From Lasiosphaeria ovina (Eukaryota > Ascomycota > Sordariomycetes > Sordariales > Lasiosphaeriaceae): a stretch of 64,000 nucleotides of DNA. Position numbers and translations under genes: made by a program. A model generated the notes under the pieces. It was not told the origin of the DNA, searched no databases, and was given only the letters and a program-made list of their open reading frames with translations. The stretch is taken from contig JAULSN010000011.1 in NCBI GenBank assembly GCA_033439765.1, forward strand, positions 186,001 to 250,000, written 5' to 3'. Shown piece after piece: positions 11,036-21,902 of this stretch (position 1 is the stretch's first letter; every line of letters begins with the position of its first letter).

Positions 11036-12032
11036 GTCCAACTGCGCCGCGGATGTCGCGTTTCGTGGAGAACCCTCGCCAGGCTCTGCTGGCCGCACAA
11101 TCTGCTAGCGAATATGCCTCGCCGTCGCCCAAAACGGTGGGGTTGAGAGGGCGGTGTGCGCCAGAGCCCGACTGCTCCTGCAGTTTTAACCTACAGTAGT
11201 CTGGCATAGACCCAAAGCTTCCGCACAGGTCTTAATTATGATTCGTTGCGGCAACAGCGAGGAGCATCTGCAGCAACCTGGAAGCTGCGTCCAGTCTCGT
11301 CCGAGTTGTAGAAATTGCAACCCGGGATGCAACATTATGCAGAAGCCTAAAAGACAAGCCAATAAGGTCTGAGTTTTTTGGGGTGCCCCCTGAAAGTCGC
11401 AGGTTCAATTACTTCGCGTTTTTGTAATTTGTTACAGTTGTGGATTAACCCATTTCTTCTCAATACTTTCATTCTCGCGTTTTATTACGAAAAGGTACGC
11501 GAAAAAAGTATAGACTATATTAAATATCCTCTGGTTGCAAATTGAATAGGTATTTAACAAATGTTTTGGTGCGAGCTGGAGTTGCGGTTTGTTGTCGTAT
11601 ACTTCCCGATTTGAAGATAATTGGTAATTTTACCCAGCGTATCTAAAACGAAAGTGAAATGGACGCTCAGCTATCAAGTTAGTTAGTTTGATCTGCTAGG
11701 TAATGACTCGTGATTCTTGTCTTGTTCCCCCTCTTATTAACCGGACTGAATTGCCACCTCAGCTACGTTCGGACTATTCTTTCTTTCTAGTTTGCGTGGT
11801 CATCTTTACAGTAAAAATAGATTGAACCGGCGTAATTAGATGTTGAAAGATGGGCGAGACATGACTGAGCTCGGCTATGAGATACGGCTTTCTGAAAGGC
11901 CTTTTTATTCTCTTTTATATTGGGTCTACTTTGCCTACCACGGATCGGCCCCAGCTGGCGACCAGACAGTCAGACCCGCTTCCTATGTGTTGCACCGGGC
12001 ACCAAGCTTGACCATCAAGGGCCGAAGTCAAA
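10920..12032. other. AT-rich intergenic region
   Basis: Upstream DNA of the methyltransferase fusion and 3' side of the AA7 gene. It is AT-rich from about 11,330 to 11,840, with no convincing ORF, RNA gene or terminal repeats. Confidence 0.5.
10996..11034. repeat. (AG)n microsatellite
   Basis: About nineteen AG units, 77 nt upstream of the start codon of the methyltransferase fusion gene and therefore probably in its promoter or leader. Confidence 0.95.
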
Positions 12033-13733
12033 TTACCAGATAGACTGCGGGTTGGAGAAGAGATTCCGGGGATCGATGATGTGCTTCAATGTGCTCAGGC
12101 GCTCGTACAGCTCCGTGCCATAGTACAAGTTGTAGGCCTGTGTGGAATTGTAAGTGGGGTCAACGTAGTTGAGGTAGGCGCCGAACCCAACCACCTCGCT
12201 GGTCACGGCGTCATTGAGTCCGTTGATGAAGTCGAGGCCGGCCGAAGGGAAGCTGCCGTTGACCGCGACGTTGCCGTCTGTATACCACCCCAATATTAAT
12301 CACGAATTCACCAGGGGAGATGATAGGGGAAGCTCACAGTTTTGAATCACCCACAGGTCGTCATGACCGCTATATGCGGCAAACGTTTCATTCTTGCGCG
12401 TAATGGCGCTTCCAGGTCCGCCGTACAGGTTGATAATAGAGAACCAGTCAACGGGGGCATTCGACCCCACGCCGTTATCCAGAATGTACTGAAAAAAGTT
12501 GCGGATGGCCTTGTCAGAAAACGGCTCCGTCGTCGTGACGCTCTTGGCGAAGAAATTGTCGCGGTCCGTGACGCCGTGCAGCGGGACCTCCAGCGTTGGC
12601 GCGCCGCCCAGCAGCGTCAACGACGTGATCCAGTCGACGGCCTGCACCGAGCTGTCGCTGGCCGGCGGCCACGGCAGCTGCGCAAGCAGCGCCGGTGCGA
12701 CGGTGGCGTTGAAGGTCGCCACAGGGCCAAAATAGGTGCCGTGCACGCTGAACGACGCGCCGTTGCCGCCAATGGTGACGCCGAACCCTAGCTTGCCGTC
12801 GACCACGGATCCGTTTAGCGCAAAGTTCTGCACTCCCTTGAACGCCAGTACGCCCGCTTCCGCTGATGCCAGCGCCTGCGGGAACGAGAAGCTCCAGTTG
12901 ACCACATCGGGTGGCGCCGGTGATGTCTGCAGGTAGAAGTTGACCACGACGCCAAACGCGTCGGCGGCTCCACGCAGGGCCTGGGTAGTGTGTCAGCATA
13001 CTTATTTCTAGGTGGATATCCAAGAGTGAGAATGGGGGGAGCAACTGACGTAGTACACCTCCGGATACGAGGTGTCGTTGGCATGCACATAGGTGCCGTT
13101 GGCGAGCACGACGTCGAGGCCGACGATTTGGTCCATGGCTAGGCCGAAGGCGCGCGATGAGTAGCCATAACCTCCGTGGGTGAAGTGGCCGCCGATGCCG
13201 ACGCCAGGGCAGGTCCCGTGGGCGAGGGCGCGCAGGTTGCCGTTGTTGTAGATGGCCAGCGCCAGGTTGCCCAGGCGCACGCCGCCGCCGACGACGGCGA
13301 TGCCCGTGACGTTGTCGAGCGTGATGGCGTTGAAGTTCTCGAGGTCGATCATCAAGATGCCGTCGCGGCCGCCGGTGCTGTACGACGCGTACGAGTGGCC
13401 GCCCGACTTGGGCTGCACGGGCACCCGGGCCTTGGCTGCGCACCTGACGCTGTCCGAGATGTGCTGGGCCGAGGTGGGAAGCGCAATAGCTGCTGGCTCG
13501 TACTGCAGCCGCGAGTTGAAGGTGGTGGCATACTCTGTCCAGTTGGAGTCTGTCTCAACGTAGTACGGCACCTGGTGGTAGTCGAGACACGTTTTCAGGG
13601 CCGTTGTTGCGTTGAACTGAGACGTGCCGTAGTTGACGTCGTATCCAGGGGGGCCTGCCGAGGGGATAGCAGCACAGCTAGCTGCTATTAGTGCTAGAGA
13701 GAGCAGCATCTGCTGCAGCCTAGACGGAGACAT
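12033..13733 (-). CDS. AA7 FAD-linked oligosaccharide oxidase (BBE family)
   Basis: A 523-aa secreted flavoprotein. Exons are 13733-13050, 12980-12338 and 12277-12033, with introns of 69 and 60 nt. A signal peptide (MSPSRLQQMLLSLALIAAS) is followed by the PCMH-type FAD-binding domain. GGHSYAS (His113) and HGTCPGVGIGGH (Cys175) match the two residues that hold FAD by a bicovalent 8-alpha-histidyl/6-S-cysteinyl link in glucooligosaccharide oxidases. The BBE domain closes with YYGTELYERL, IDPRNLF and NPQSIW. The expected reaction is oxidation of an oligosaccharide reducing end, or of another alcohol, with O2 giving H2O2, outside the cell. The substrate cannot be fixed from sequence, and a role in secondary metabolism is an alternative. 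Confidence 0.9.
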
Positions 13734-15890
13734 GGTGTTATAACTCGGTCTCTTCCGGCCGACAGAGGACAGCCTCTCAGGTACAATAGAGGGTGGTCAA
13801 AGGATCAGGGTTGAGAGAAGAGTTTGGGAGACGCACGATCAAAGAAAGCTCGGTGCGAGGGTGAAGGGCTCTTTAAGATAGCTCGGAGATGCTTATCCAC
13901 CAGCGTTGATCTACACCGTCGGAGAAAAGGTAGCGCACAGCTTCATCCCATGTTCATGTTCGAATACTCGTTTCCACGTGCCACCTGGTCTGCTGGCCGA
14001 TGACGTGTTGCCATTATCGTCTGCTGTCGCGGCGTTTCGGGGCTTCGGCGGTGGGGCTATGAGGGCAGACAAAGACAGCGTGATTCTGTTATTGGGGGCC
14101 GATACGCGATGAAAACGGAACCGCGAGAGCCTTTCGTATAGGCCACGGATGTTTTGCTGTTCCCGGACACAAAGAGAACAGGGTCCCGGCGGATGGGTGT
14201 AAGAGCGCAACCCAAAGGACGACACCTGACGTGCCAATTCCAGTTGTACTCTGTCAACACCAACACCCAGGCACCCACGAAACCACAGTGGCCCAGAGTG
14301 TCATTTGCTGGCCGTAGTACTCCTTAAAAGCTACGCACCAGTGGAATTCCGGCCTAGCCAGGTTATCCGTCCTGTGCGTCAGCCCTATGTGCGGCGGTGC
14401 GCCAAGCCATGGTGTCAGCGTCTCGGCGAGGTAGGTGACACAGGTCAGCACCGAAGTATGCCGGCGGGGGACTTGTGCGGAAGCCCCGGAAGACTTGCGC
14501 ACCACGAAATGTGAGTTCTATAGTCTTGTAACTCCATGCTAATTACGCACCCCTCGCCATTTGTTTCTGCTTCTGGAGACGGAGTGTCTTGATATTGGGG
14601 CTGTGGACTCCGAGGGAGTCGTCGTCTTACAGCTAAAACGTGTGGAGGATTGGCATCCCGGGCCGGTGGGTGAGACGGCCTCCTCGTGTTGCGAGCCCGG
14701 TCATTTCAACTGGCTGGGGGCATACGCCCTCGTCTCCTGCGATTCCCACTATTTCGAGAGCCGAGTCACCCGTAACTGGACGAACTACGCTTCTTGGCAA
14801 AGGGATTTATGCTTATTTTTCTCAAGCATCAGTCGCATGAGGCCCCGTTCTCGGCACTTCCCTCTTGTGTTTTCGGTTCTGACAAATGTTTCCTCCACCG
14901 GCATCTTAAAAAGCCACCCAACAATGCCCTATAGCCAAAAGCGGCCAACAATCAATGCCAATATCAGACTTGTTATTATTCCACACGAGGTTGTAGGATT
15001 TGTCCCCCGTCTTGATTTACGTCGGATGACAAGATGCACACCCCTGACTGCTGTCGTATTATTGTCTTAGCGGTCTCCATGTGTCACTGCCGCGCCGGTG
15101 CAACGTCTTCGACTACCAACTGTCTGGTTCAACCGTGGTTCCATGTGGCCGAGCTGTCCAAATGACCGGCTGCGGCGAGCTGTTTTCGTATTTCCTTGTT
15201 CCTGTCAGTGTCATGGTTCCGATAAACCCGAGGACCCGAACATAACCCCGTACTACCTCAGCCTACTAGTCAGGCCGAGTCATTTGATCCGAGCGCGCCT
15301 GACTGAAAGATATTAGTCCTGGTTCATTGTTTTCTTCTCATATCATAAAAGTATCATTTGATGGGAAGTGGTTCTCTCATGCCCGTGATAAACTCATTAT
15401 TTACGCATGATTTAGAAAGAAGGTTAAATCTCTTTTCGATTGAAGAAAACATGTTGAAAGTCTTCTAATTAGACGTCATATTATCACGTGTCGTTGTGTG
15501 CAAGTCTAGAGTAGCTAACCAGTGTCGTGTTCTGTGACACCCGAGTAGACCCAGAACAGGGTTCCCCAGATCTGCAAGTGCCGCCACAGGCTAAAGGTCG
15601 ACAACCAGGTCCAATGGCCTGACGGCGAGTTAATGTAATGCTGGGCACGTCAGGCGCGGAGAGGGCCGCGCTGGTCACGATGGCCCAGGCCATATAGCCG
15701 CAATATGGCAGGCAAATGTCCCGCGTCGCGGCAATTGAAATGCATGCGAACGCGCCAGACCACCGGCACAACGCCACCCGCACCCAACATGGGGGGAACA
15801 GAAACCCGGCCCTTTATATACTTGCGGTTGCGGCTCACACATTGGGCAACGTCGACGTGCAAAGGCCAGCCGGCAAAGCCAGAATCAGCC
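13734..15890. other. Intergenic region, 2.2 kb
   Basis: Divergent upstream region of the AA7 gene and the aspartic protease. Several short ORFs (for example 14561-15070) lack domains, codon bias and plausible introns. The stretch at about 15,300-15,480 is AT-rich. I see no gene. Confidence 0.5.
15815..15820 (+). promoter_or_regulatory. TATA box of the aspartic protease gene
   Basis: TATATA within CCTTTATATACTTG, about 70 nt before the ATG at 15891, a suitable position for a TATA box with a short leader. Confidence 0.5.
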
Positions 15891-17442
15891 ATGGTATCCC
15901 TGGCCAGCTTCGTGTTGAGAGCGGCCGTGGGGCTCGCGCCGTTTGCCTCGCTGTCGACGGCCGGCCTGCTGCGGGGAGAGGTTGTTGAGAGGAACGAGCA
16001 GGCGCACCGGCCGGAGCGGGCGGCGTTCCGCGATGCCGTCACCACGCACTACGTGCCCATGCGGAGCCACGTGGCGACCAAGCCGCAAGGCGGCGCCAGG
16101 CTGCGGCGCCGGTCAAACGTCCCGGCCAGCCTCACCAACGTGCACGACATCTACTACATCATCGATCTGCTGGTCGGCAACCAGACCATCCCCGTCAGCG
16201 TCGACACGGGGTCCAGCGACACCTGGATGGTGCAGCATCCGTACCAGTGCGTCTCGTACTTCTGGACGCCTGGCGGGGTATGTGAACTTCATCCACATCG
16301 TGACTGTGACTGAGGGGGGGTACGGAGACAGTGACGAGTGAGAGCTAATCTGGCCTGGCGTCGCGCAACAGACGCAGCCAGACTGCGGGCTCGGCGACGG
16401 GTTCGCCGGCAACCTATCGGGAGGCAACATCCCCGACGTCATCTTCGGGCGCAGCTACACGGACGGCACGTTCGTGCAGGGCTTCTTCGGGTACGAGGAC
16501 GTGAGCATCGGGGGGCTGACGGCGGCGCACCAGCGTGTGGCCATCGTCAACCTGACGTACTGGTACGGCGACGGGCGCACGTCGGGGCTGCTGGGCCTCG
16601 GCTACCCCTTCATGACGAGCCTCAACGGCGCCTCGCAGGAGCAGCCCATGTACGACCCCGTCTTCACCACCATCTGGAAGAACAACCCGATCCTGCCCCT
16701 GTTCAGCATCGCCCTGTCGCGCGACGACGGCCACAACGCCACCACGGGCACGGGCGTCAGCGAGGAGACGTCCTTCCTCGCCCTCGGCGGCCTGCCGCCC
16801 GTCAGCTACGACGCCGCCACCTGGGCCCGCACCCCCATCAAGCCCGTTTCGGCCATGATCGACCAGTGGGGCATTGACTCGCCCGAGCAGGGCCTGTACA
16901 TCATCGACGCCGAGGCCTACGTCTACGGCATCGCCAACAAGACCGCCGGGATCGCTAACAACACGACCGCCGTTGGCGCCGACGGCCTGTCGAAAAACGC
17001 AACGCAGTTCCCCATCATCGTCGACGTCGGATCGACCCTGACGGTCCTGCCCAAGAGTTTGTCCACCCCCTGCCACACCAACAGAGAAAAACAGCAAAGA
17101 AACGTGCTAACAATGAACGCTTAACTAGAACTCTGCGAGGACGTGTACAACGCGTTCAGCCCGCCGGCCGAGTACCTGCACACGACGGGGCTGTTCTACG
17201 CGCTGTGCAACGCGACGGTGCCCGAGTTCGGCGTGCAGATCGGCGGGCAGACGTTTTTCGTGGCTGCGCAGGACCTGCTACGCCAGACGGCGCGCGACCC
17301 GTCGGGCGACTACTGCCGCGTCGGTGTCACCGACGACGACTCGGGGCCGTGGGTGCTCGGCGTCACGTTCCTGAACAACGTCGTCGCCGTGTTCGATGTC
17401 GGCAACCGCGAGATGCGCTTCGCTGCGCGGCAGAAGTATTAG
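15891..17442 (+). CDS. Secreted pepsin-type (A1) aspartic protease
   Basis: A 461-aa protein from exons 15891-16277, 16372-17056 and 17129-17442. A signal peptide (MVSLASFVLRAAVGLAPFAS) is followed by a basic propeptide with RLRRRSN, a likely processing site near residue 70. The first catalytic motif is VDTGSSDTW (Asp105). The second is IVDVGSTLTVLPK (Asp347), where the usual D-S/T-G is D-V-G. The hydrophobic closing segments (WVLGVTFLNNVVAVFDVGN) are typical of A1 proteases. Paired Cys and several N-glycosylation sites fit secretion. The expected role is acidic extracellular or wall-linked proteolysis; no GPI-like hydrophobic tail is present. Confidence 0.9.
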
Positions 17443-17933
17443 TGCTGGCTAGCTAGCGTAGAGCTGCGGTAGTTTCTTCTTAGACCGGCTTGGTGGTCTC
17501 CTTGAAGCGGCAGGGAAGTGGCTTGGGGTGGTTGATCACCCGGTGATAACGCATCCGAGGACAAAGGGTTGGGGTTGCATCCAACAACTTGAAATGGTTG
17601 AATATTCAAGACATGGAAACTGGAAATCATGAAATATGTCGGCGAACAAGTCTAGAATTGCACAGTAAGCTCTGCCTTGGTCTAATGAGTTTGCTTCGTG
17701 GACGGAAAAATAAGAGTAGGCGAAGTCCTACAAATAGCCAATGATGTCAACACTCGAACAGACGCTTCGATCCGATCCAGGCTTGAAACTCCTCAAATCC
17801 TTCCAATAAACATAAACCTAGTTACCACACTTTATCCCCAAAACCCAATCTTGCAATCACCCAAGTGACATGGCCTTTGACGCGCCAGTGGAGGCTCAAT
17901 AACGTTAGTACAAAAGCGCGAATAGTAGTCGCT
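17443..17933. other. Convergent 3' intergenic region
   Basis: Spacer between the aspartic protease and the minus-strand gene that follows. No coding signal was seen. Confidence 0.45.
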
Positions 17934-19127
17934 TCAACGGCGGAGCTTCGAGAGGCGAGCCGACCTCCGAGGCTCCTCTGACGACAGCAGAGGCGTTGGT
18001 GCAGAGGATGGCTTATCGACAATCTCAAAGCCAAGTTCAGCAGCAGTCCCGCGTGCCATCCGAGCACTGTTTCTCTTTGCCCTCTTGGGTCTGGCTGGCG
18101 GATGCAGCTGTTCGGCCTCGCCGTCGTCATTGTCACCATCGGGACGCGGATTAGTCTCCTCTGTTGGAAAAGGCCGTTCTACACTGTCGTCGAGACTAGG
18201 GAGAGGAGCCGCTTCAGCGGCAAGTGGGGGCCGCCATCGCGAACCTGCTTCCAGTGCGCCTTCAGGCGGCCCCTCAAGACGCATGACTGCCTTTTCGCGC
18301 GGTCTTGTTGGTTCCGGATGCCCCCGTAGGCCATCCTTGTACCCTTGGTAGCTGTCCCTGATGTTTGCCGAGTCATACTGGTATTGGTGATATTCAAGCA
18401 TGCTGTCGTCGTTCTGTGACGGAGCGGCGTAATGCGCGAAGAAATTGATTGTGGTGCCGTCGGTAGTGAAGGTCGTTACTTCGGCGTGGCCGTAGGGGTC
18501 AGGCTGCTCCAGGTATGAAAGAGCCTTATTCCTCGCATACACGGGGGCGGCGCCGTTGTAGCCCGCTTGCAGGGCGGCCCTTTTCATGTCCTTTCCGCGA
18601 CCACCCCACCCCCCGGCCAGATGCGGAAGCGTGACCGAGAGGCGGTCGTCGCTATAAAGAACAGCGCCGTCGATGTGCTTATGAACGAGAAATAGGTGGA
18701 ACTGCGCCATCCGGGGTCCTTGGACAAAGCCAGGCTGCGGGGTGGACAGGGGGTTGTTGAAGCCGACCTCCTTGGGAAATGTTGTAAAGGCCTGGCTGAA
18801 GGCTCGTGTGTAGTCCTTGTCGCCGTGGTCTTTCAGCAATCTTGCACCGACCTCAACGGCCATGGTCGCCGCATTCCCGGCGTTGTTGATTCGATCAACA
18901 AAATGCTCATGGACTGACTTGGGTGGTGAAAAGGATGCACGAGAATCGGCCTGTCGCGCACGGATGGGCTTGATGTTGACAGGAGGCTTAGAACTGGAGG
19001 GACTGAGAATGCCATTTTCGCAGGCCTGGATGTCAATAGCCGACAACGGGGTCGAAATGGACCTTGCTGCTGACTCGGTCGTGGATGAGTCGGTACTAGA
19101 AGAGGCGGTAATCCTGTTGAACAGCAA
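17934..19127 (-). CDS. Uncharacterised protein with RRSARL tail
   Basis: A single-exon ORF of 397 aa, not assigned to a named family. The N-terminal 70 residues are Ser/Pro-rich and probably disordered. A compact middle (about 75-270) contains VHEHFVDRINNAGNAA, FPKEVGFNNP, FHLFLVHKHIDGAV, LPHLAGGWGGRGKD, ALQAGYNGAAPVYARNKAL and TTFTTDGTTINFFAHY. That order resembles fungal uncharacterised proteins whose fold has been suggested to be restriction-nuclease-like, but the expected acidic and lysine residues are not evident, so this is weak. The tail is Pro- and acid-rich, then basic: KRAKRNSARMAR and the terminal RRSARLSKLRR, probably nuclear. It neighbours another RRSxR protein and an FHA-kinase. 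Confidence 0.7.
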   Translation of the reverse strand: MLFNRITASSSTDSSTTESAARSISTPLSAIDIQACENGILSPSSSKPPVNIKPIRARQADSRASFSPPKSVHEHFVDRINNAGNAATMAVEVGARLLKDHGDKDYTRAFSQAFTTFPKEVGFNNPLSTPQPGFVQGPRMAQFHLFLVHKHIDGAVLYSDDRLSVTLPHLAGGWGGRGKDMKRAALQAGYNGAAPVYARNKALSYLEQPDPYGHAEVTTFTTDGTTINFFAHYAAPSQNDDSMLEYHQYQYDSANIRDSYQGYKDGLRGHPEPTRPREKAVMRLEGPPEGALEAGSRWRPPLAAEAAPLPSLDDSVERPFPTEETNPRPDGDNDDGEAEQLHPPARPKRAKRNSARMARGTAAELGFEIVDKPSSAPTPLLSSEEPRRSARLSKLRR

Positions 19128-19674
19128 TTACACATGTTGGTTGCCGGCTGCGGAACACCGCGGACTTGTCTTGAGCAAATACCCCCGGGCCCTAGATGTG
19201 CAGCAACAAGGTCGGACGTCTCGTAATCCATGTTCAGAAAAGACAAGCCGCCAGAGAATCCCACGAGATGACAGAAGCCAACAAGAGAGGGTTCACCTTT
19301 CAGCATTCCTTCCTTTTTGTCTCTTTCACCCTTCTCGGCCCAATTGTCCACCTAGGTTATTAGTAGGGGCTCATGGCCTCATGTGTATCAAGAGCTCGTG
19401 AGATAGCCTCGTGCCTCCCAGTGGATTCCCCATCGCCAGCGCTTAGTCAATAGAAAGAAGGTGCATTATCTCTACGAAAGGCTAACACTCTACACAAAGC
19501 CTCAGCTGGGCAATGTTCCAGTTCTGATCATTAAAAATGTTCGTCATTAATGTTTATCTGTGGTGCAAGGACTCGAGCTCCGTAAAACCGCTGGACGACG
19601 GCAGAGCAGCTGACTCGGGACCGGACAGCTCACAGCCGGACCAGTCAGCTGCGACCTGTTGTACTGTGCTCTGT
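19128..19674. other. Intergenic region between two minus-strand genes
   Basis: About 550 nt. An in-frame extension upstream of 19127 has no ATG with better context. No separate gene was seen. Confidence 0.4.
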
Positions 19675-21255
19675 TCAAGTCCGCGATATCCCCCTCTTCT
19701 TGATTATGCCCTGAGGGCTGGCAGTTTTGCCGACAAGGGCTTTAGCAGCCGTCATTCTCCTCTCATCTGGCGACGGGCGAGTCATGTGTGCCCTTGTGGT
19801 GGTTGTAGCCTCAGGCTTCGCTCTCTCATTCGGCACAGATCGCTTCCTGGACGTAATTTTGACTGTCTGTGGATCCACAACGGTGGTCTCAGCTTGTCGC
19901 GCTCCCTCAGCGATGCGGGGGCTTCGGCGAAGCTTGGGAGCATTCTGCCCGTCATCTCCGGATGGTGCCTTCGCCTTTTGTCCGTTCAGCTGCCTTGGGA
20001 GACGTTCAAGTTTGGGCCGTGGTTGCAGTTGCGGGGGTGATGGCGATGGCGATGGGGAATACACTGAAGCTGACCCTTCGAGTTCGGGTGAGGGAACTTT
20101 TTCCAGTCTGTAGCCGTAGACTGACGTCTGATCAGGTATTTTCCTCCATTTAGTTAGATCTAGAGGCGGACGTGGAGGGGGTGGAGGGGGTGGAGGGGTT
20201 GGGGGTGGAATAGCTTCCAGTGCGTCGAGTTCAGACGGTGTGTACTCGATGCTGCCGAGAGCCTCGGGCTCCGGCGATGGGGACTCGTGTTTCCATTTCC
20301 AGCCATGCCCATATAAGACGCTATCCAAATCGCCGGTCTCTTTCCACCTAGTCGCGACAGGTTTGGTATGGTTCTTGTCATAGAATCGTTCCAAGGTCCA
20401 AGGGATGCGATTGAGTCTCGTTCTCTCCTCTTCCTGGTCCAGCGCATATGTATACCATGGCCGCGAAGTTATGAAGGATTCGGCGGCGGTCCTGCTAGCG
20501 TCCGTGGCTAGGTTGCACTGCGGCTGCAGCGGGACCCGTTGGCCACGACGTAGTCCCTCGCGCAAATGAACGGCGCGCGAGTTGGGATGGTGGGGACGGT
20601 ATGGGTTGCAATCAGCACCGACATTGGACATGTCGCCTTGCCATGTCCATTTCCAAGAGGAGGGATTGTCTCGGGGCCCCTCATTGACGCGTCCCGGTAT
20701 CCCCCACTCAGGATTCCACACCCCAAGGCGCTCCCAGCGCTTCTTGATCCGGTGTCTGAAGACGACCTTCCGCCGCTGCTCCCCAGCTCGCCCCGCGAGC
20801 CACTCCCGAATCCTGAGGTCTCGCAGACCCTCGTCATTCATTAGACTGAAGTCTGCATCCTTGGCTTCCGCCACATAGCGATTCCCGGGGCGGTACGCCG
20901 AGTGCCACAATTCGAAGTTTTGTTGAGTCTCTCGAAGTTCTTCTTCGCTGAGCGGCTCACTGACGAGCTCTTCGATCTCGGCAAGGATACGGTCTCTATC
21001 CGATGTCGTAAAAGACAGAGGGACAATATTATCGTATTCGTGCGAGTCGGGTGTTGGCGAGCGGTAGGGGGGCGGTTCATCGCGGTTGAATCGCCTGGCG
21101 CGGATCTTCTCGAGGAGTTCGGGATTTTCGGCAATCTTTCGTAGGGCTGGCATGATGATTGTGTTCACTTTGTAATTGTCCAGCTGGTAGACTGACGCGT
21201 TGCCAGCTATGGGACTGAGGAGCCCTATGGAATCGGGGCTGCACTTTGTCGCCAT
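19675..21255 (-). CDS. Uncharacterised protein with polyproline and RRSPRI motif
   Basis: A single-exon ORF of 526 aa with no recognised domain. Residues 1-110 hold charged helical segments (IMPALRKIAENPELLEKIRA, ILAEIEELVSEPLSEEELRE). Residues 110-300 are Trp/Arg/Tyr-rich (ELWHSAYRPGNRY, KKRWERLGVWNPEWG, RIPWTLERFYDKNHT). A polyproline run PPPTPPPPPPPPRPP lies near 345, and the last 150 residues are basic and disordered, with KLRRSPRIAE. It is divergently transcribed from the FHA-kinase gene, 647 nt away, so the two could share a promoter. A DNA- or chromatin-linked role is only suggested by the basic tail. Long uninterrupted frame and composition support a real gene. Confidence 0.65.
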   Translation of the reverse strand: MATKCSPDSIGLLSPIAGNASVYQLDNYKVNTIIMPALRKIAENPELLEKIRARRFNRDEPPPYRSPTPDSHEYDNIVPLSFTTSDRDRILAEIEELVSEPLSEEELRETQQNFELWHSAYRPGNRYVAEAKDADFSLMNDEGLRDLRIREWLAGRAGEQRRKVVFRHRIKKRWERLGVWNPEWGIPGRVNEGPRDNPSSWKWTWQGDMSNVGADCNPYRPHHPNSRAVHLREGLRRGQRVPLQPQCNLATDASRTAAESFITSRPWYTYALDQEEERTRLNRIPWTLERFYDKNHTKPVATRWKETGDLDSVLYGHGWKWKHESPSPEPEALGSIEYTPSELDALEAIPPPTPPPPPPPPRPPLDLTKWRKIPDQTSVYGYRLEKVPSPELEGSASVYSPSPSPSPPQLQPRPKLERLPRQLNGQKAKAPSGDDGQNAPKLRRSPRIAEGARQAETTVVDPQTVKITSRKRSVPNERAKPEATTTTRAHMTRPSPDERRMTAAKALVGKTASPQGIIKKRGISRT

Positions 21256-21902
21256 GGCAGGAGAGGCGCGTTTTCCAACTCTGGCGGTCGTTTGCTAGAG
21301 GTTGGACGCGGTTGTTTGGGTGAGGAATTGCTGCTCTTCAGGCGCTGGCACTAGGTATCGGTGTCAGCAGCAAAAGCTTAAGGTGGGGCTCGACAAGGGT
21401 ACCTATGTACAGCGTGGGGTCTCCCGGGTTTGCACAGTACTCAAAGCATACTAGCGCCAAGGGGCAGGCACAAGACAGCCGCCCCAAGCACAGAAGTGGT
21501 TTTAGGTTCCCGGTCGGGCCTTCCAGGTTCCATCCATTCATCCGTCCATCCAGAGCACCTTCCGATGTTTGTTCTGGTTGGTGACACCGCGCTAAATGAC
21601 TGGCCACAGCGCAACTGCGGTGGCCGTTGGCAGCAACGCCAGTGCCCGATCATGCAGGTCCGCCTGCGCCCTGTCGGCGGCAGCGCCGACTATTGGGACA
21701 GCGCTCCATGTATTGGGAAGGAACGAGCGGCTATAACATGATCGAAGACGATTGAGTTCTGCACTTCCTATCGGGATCGAGGAAGTACATCATCTTGACC
21801 ACCCAGCGTAGCGCGCCACCTGCCACCAACCCCAACAACACTCGCTCATCACTAGCAGACCTGAGTCCAGTCCATAACCAGTACATCACCAACGCGGCCA
21901 TC
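21256..21902. promoter_or_regulatory. Divergent promoter region
   Basis: Shared 647-nt upstream region of the polyproline/RRSPRI gene and the FHA-kinase gene. No distinct TATA box; short ORFs here are not convincing. Confidence 0.4.

Noticed and set aside
11340..11430. Possible tRNA from GCAGGTTCAATTACTTCG
   Set aside because: The T-arm stem does not pair and no acceptor stem or anticodon arm can be folded around it.
14561..15070. 169-aa ORF between the AA7 and protease genes
   Set aside because: Composition is random-like and it has no domain or plausible promoter.
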